A stretch of DNA of 40,274 nt from JBBQED01 sp038320345. Its GTDB lineage: Bacteria; Bacteroidota; Bacteroidia; AKYH767-A; OLB10. Below are positions 38,833 through 40,274 of the stretch, in pieces; within the stretch, counting starts at the first letter, position 1; each line of letters opens with the position of its first letter. Under the pieces are notes generated by a model. It was not told the DNA's origin and ran no database searches. It worked only from the letters and a program-made list of their open reading frames with translations. The translations under genes were made by a program, and so were the position numbers. The DNA lies in NCBI GenBank assembly GCA_038320345.1, contig JBBQED010000025.1, positions 1-40,274 on the forward strand, in the 5' to 3' direction.

Positions 38833-39990
38833 TTATCCGATTGCTTGATTCAGATCTGCTATCAAATCACGAATATCTTCGATACCTACACTTAATCGAA
38901 TCAGTGATTCTGTAACTCCTGCTTTATCACGTTCTTCTTTTGGAATCGACGCATGCGTCATCGTTGCAGGATGATTCAATAATGATTCTACTCCACCCAA
39001 TGATTCCGCCAGAGAAAAGACTCTCACTTTCGACGCCATTTCAAAAGTTTGCTCAACAGTTGCATTTTTGAGTGTGAAAGAAATCATTCCTCCAAAATCT
39101 TTCATTTGAGCTTTAGCGATCGCATGATTAGGATGATCGGTAAATCCAGGCCAATATACTTTATCCACTTTTGGATGAGCTCTCAGAAATTCAGCAATCG
39201 ATTTTCCGTTTGAGCAATGCCGTTCCATGCGTACATGCAAAGTCTTTAATCCACGCATCACTAAAAAACTATCCATTGGTCCGGGTACAGCGCCGCAGGA
39301 ATTATGAATAAACGCTAGTTGCTCATAATAATCTTTATTGTTGGTACAGATAGCTCCCATGATTACATCGCTATGTCCTCCAAGATATTTAGTAGCGGAA
39401 TGCATCACGATATCGGCACCTAGATCTAAAGGGTTTTGCAAATATGGAGATGCGAAAGTATTATCCACTACGAGAATTAGATTCTTTGCTTTTGCTATGG
39501 CAGCACACGCTTTGATATCTATAATCTGCATGGTAGGATTAGTAGGAGTTTCCACCCATAACATCTTCGTATTGGCATTTACTGAATTACTGATATTGTT
39601 CGCATCATACATATTGATGAAATGGAATTTTATTCCGAAGTGCGCAAACACTTTAGTGAACATCCGGTAACTCCCGCCATATAAATCATTGGTAGCAATC
39701 ACTTCATCACCGGGACGAAGCATTTTTATCAATGCATCGCTCGCACCTTGTCCGCTGCTGAAGCATAATCCATACGCTGCATTTTCTAATGCAGCAATAC
39801 AGTTTTCTAAAGCCGATCTGGTAGGATTCTTACCACGAGCATATGCATAACCTTTATGCTTGCCAGGATATTCCTGAACATAGGTAGAGGTTTGATAAAT
39901 AGGAGTCATAATTGCACCAGTCGTAGGATCGGGTTCCTGACCGGCATGAATTGCTAGGGTAGCAAAATGTTGTTTCTCTTTCATGATCAT
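38833..39990 (-). CDS. Cystathionine gamma-synthase / gamma-lyase family PLP enzyme
   Basis: The family makes or breaks cystathionine in methionine and cysteine metabolism. The 385-residue protein has the PLP lysine K201 in HSATKYLGGHSDV, the phosphate-binding FSSGQGASDA, VETPTNPTMQIIDI and VVDNTFASPYLQNPL with the PLP-ring Asp, and the family ending SLGGVESLLNHPATMTHASI followed by RLSVGIEDIRDLI. Synthase (MetB) and lyase (MccB) cannot be separated by eye. The start is ATG 39988-39990, or the ATG two codons inside. A TAACTTTG promoter motif lies 12 bases upstream. Confidence 0.93.
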   Translation of the reverse strand: MIMKEKQHFATLAIHAGQEPDPTTGAIMTPIYQTSTYVQEYPGKHKGYAYARGKNPTRSALENCIAALENAAYGLCFSSGQGASDALIKMLRPGDEVIATNDLYGGSYRMFTKVFAHFGIKFHFINMYDANNISNSVNANTKMLWVETPTNPTMQIIDIKACAAIAKAKNLILVVDNTFASPYLQNPLDLGADIVMHSATKYLGGHSDVIMGAICTNNKDYYEQLAFIHNSCGAVPGPMDSFLVMRGLKTLHVRMERHCSNGKSIAEFLRAHPKVDKVYWPGFTDHPNHAIAKAQMKDFGGMISFTLKNATVEQTFEMASKVRVFSLAESLGGVESLLNHPATMTHASIPKEERDKAGVTESLIRLSVGIEDIRDLIADLNQAIG

Positions 39991-40002
39991 TTATTCGAGT
40001 TG

Positions 40003-40029
40003 CAAAGTTACCTAAAAGGAATACTCAAA
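40003..40029 (-). promoter_or_regulatory. Promoter of the CGS-family gene
   Basis: On the minus strand TTTG (40026-40029), 15 bases, then TAACTTTG (40003-40010). It uses the same octamer and spacing as the purN promoter. Confidence 0.6.
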
Positions 40030-40059
40030 TAAAAAGAGCCCCTCTTTTGGAGGGGCTCT
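40030..40059 (-). terminator. Terminator of the right-edge gene
   Basis: On the minus strand AGAGCCCCTC pairs with GAGGGGCTCT around CAAAA, followed by TTTTATTTG. It lies 25 bases after the stop at 40085 and abuts the CGS promoter. Confidence 0.9.
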
Positions 40060-40084
40060 CATAACATCCACTAATTAATGACGC

Positions 40085-40274
40085 TTATGGGTGAGCTGAG
40101 AAGATAAACAACGTTGCGTTATTATCCACGATGGCTTGGTCGAATACATCCACAAACCCGTCTCCATTTACATCAGTACTGTAATATCCAAATGCAAATA
40201 CTCCTGCATCATTATCTATTGTTGATTGATCAAATACATCGATAAACTCATCCTGTGGATCAATATCTCCGCTG
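40085..40274 (-). CDS. C-terminal end of a secreted protein with dockerin-like calcium repeats (partial)
   Basis: The last 63 codons, including the stop, of a gene entering from the right edge. The readable product ends with two EF-hand-like calcium repeats: one around GDIDPQDEFIDVFDQSTIDND and a second, STDVNGDGFVDVFDQAIVDNNA, here split as DVNGDGFVDVFDQ and IVDNNA, with regular Asp/Asn positions, then LFIFSAHP and TAA. This is dockerin-type-I-like. From memory, similar paired repeats end many secreted proteins of Bacteroidota. The main domains lie outside the window. A strong terminator follows the stop. Confidence 0.82.
   Translation of the reverse strand, partial: SGDIDPQDEFIDVFDQSTIDNDAGVFAFGYYSTDVNGDGFVDVFDQAIVDNNATLFIFSAHP

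Noticed and set aside
1..40274. tRNA, rRNA, insertion sequences, attachment sites, replication origin
   Set aside because: No T-arm-like sequence with flanking acceptor stem, no transposase or integrase gene, and no cluster of DnaA boxes was seen on either strand.

Overview
The window is a chromosomal segment of a Bacteroidota bacterium; I would not name a genus from sequence alone. The pointers are the acpP-fabF-rnc and asnS-rpoN gene orders, secreted proteins ending in type IX secretion (T9SS) sorting domains, SprB-type repeats, a LysRS with a C-terminal extension, and several promoters of the Bacteroidetes TAnnTTTG type instead of Shine-Dalgarno-led starts. Base composition is AT-rich and even, and I see no insertion sequence, prophage, CRISPR array, tRNA or rRNA.

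Left part (1-7290): a structured intergenic element (59-156) and an AT-rich repeat lie beside the minus-strand lipid/RNA operon acpP-fabF-rnc. Next come a small secreted Ala/Lys/Thr-rich protein and a stand-alone NUMOD4/HNH-type protein, each with its own terminator. A large surface protein with eight SprB repeats, a Gly/Cys hinge and a T9SS tail follows.

Centre (7300-20640) is mostly housekeeping: purN, dxs, asnS (with a foldable leader), rpoN, a PAP2-like membrane protein, a second copy of the structured element, a di-heme cytochrome c peroxidase lipoprotein, lysS, a secreted M28 peptidase with PA and PDZ domains, and a small GNAT. Then a 1603-residue M4 (thermolysin-like) metalloprotease with a P-domain, SprB and PKD-like repeats and a T9SS tail runs leftward (20639-25450).

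Right part (25700-33300) is the most interesting block. After an aldo/keto reductase comes a tightly packed, partly overlapping plus-strand operon: an unrecognised polytopic membrane protein, a P-loop NTPase, MobA, FdhD, a small DUF7009-like protein, a YdeP/FdhF-type molybdopterin oxidoreductase and an alpha/beta hydrolase, closed by a terminator. It reads as a self-contained unit for supplying, finishing and using a molybdenum cofactor in one formate-dehydrogenase-like enzyme. The membrane protein, NTPase and DUF7009-like protein have no assigned role in it. The window ends with a secreted BNR/GH74-like beta-propeller protein, a class Ia ribonucleotide reductase large subunit (nrdA, no nrdB nearby) behind a 461-base upstream region, a cystathionine gamma-synthase-type enzyme, and the C-terminal end of a secreted protein with dockerin-like calcium repeats cut by the window edge.
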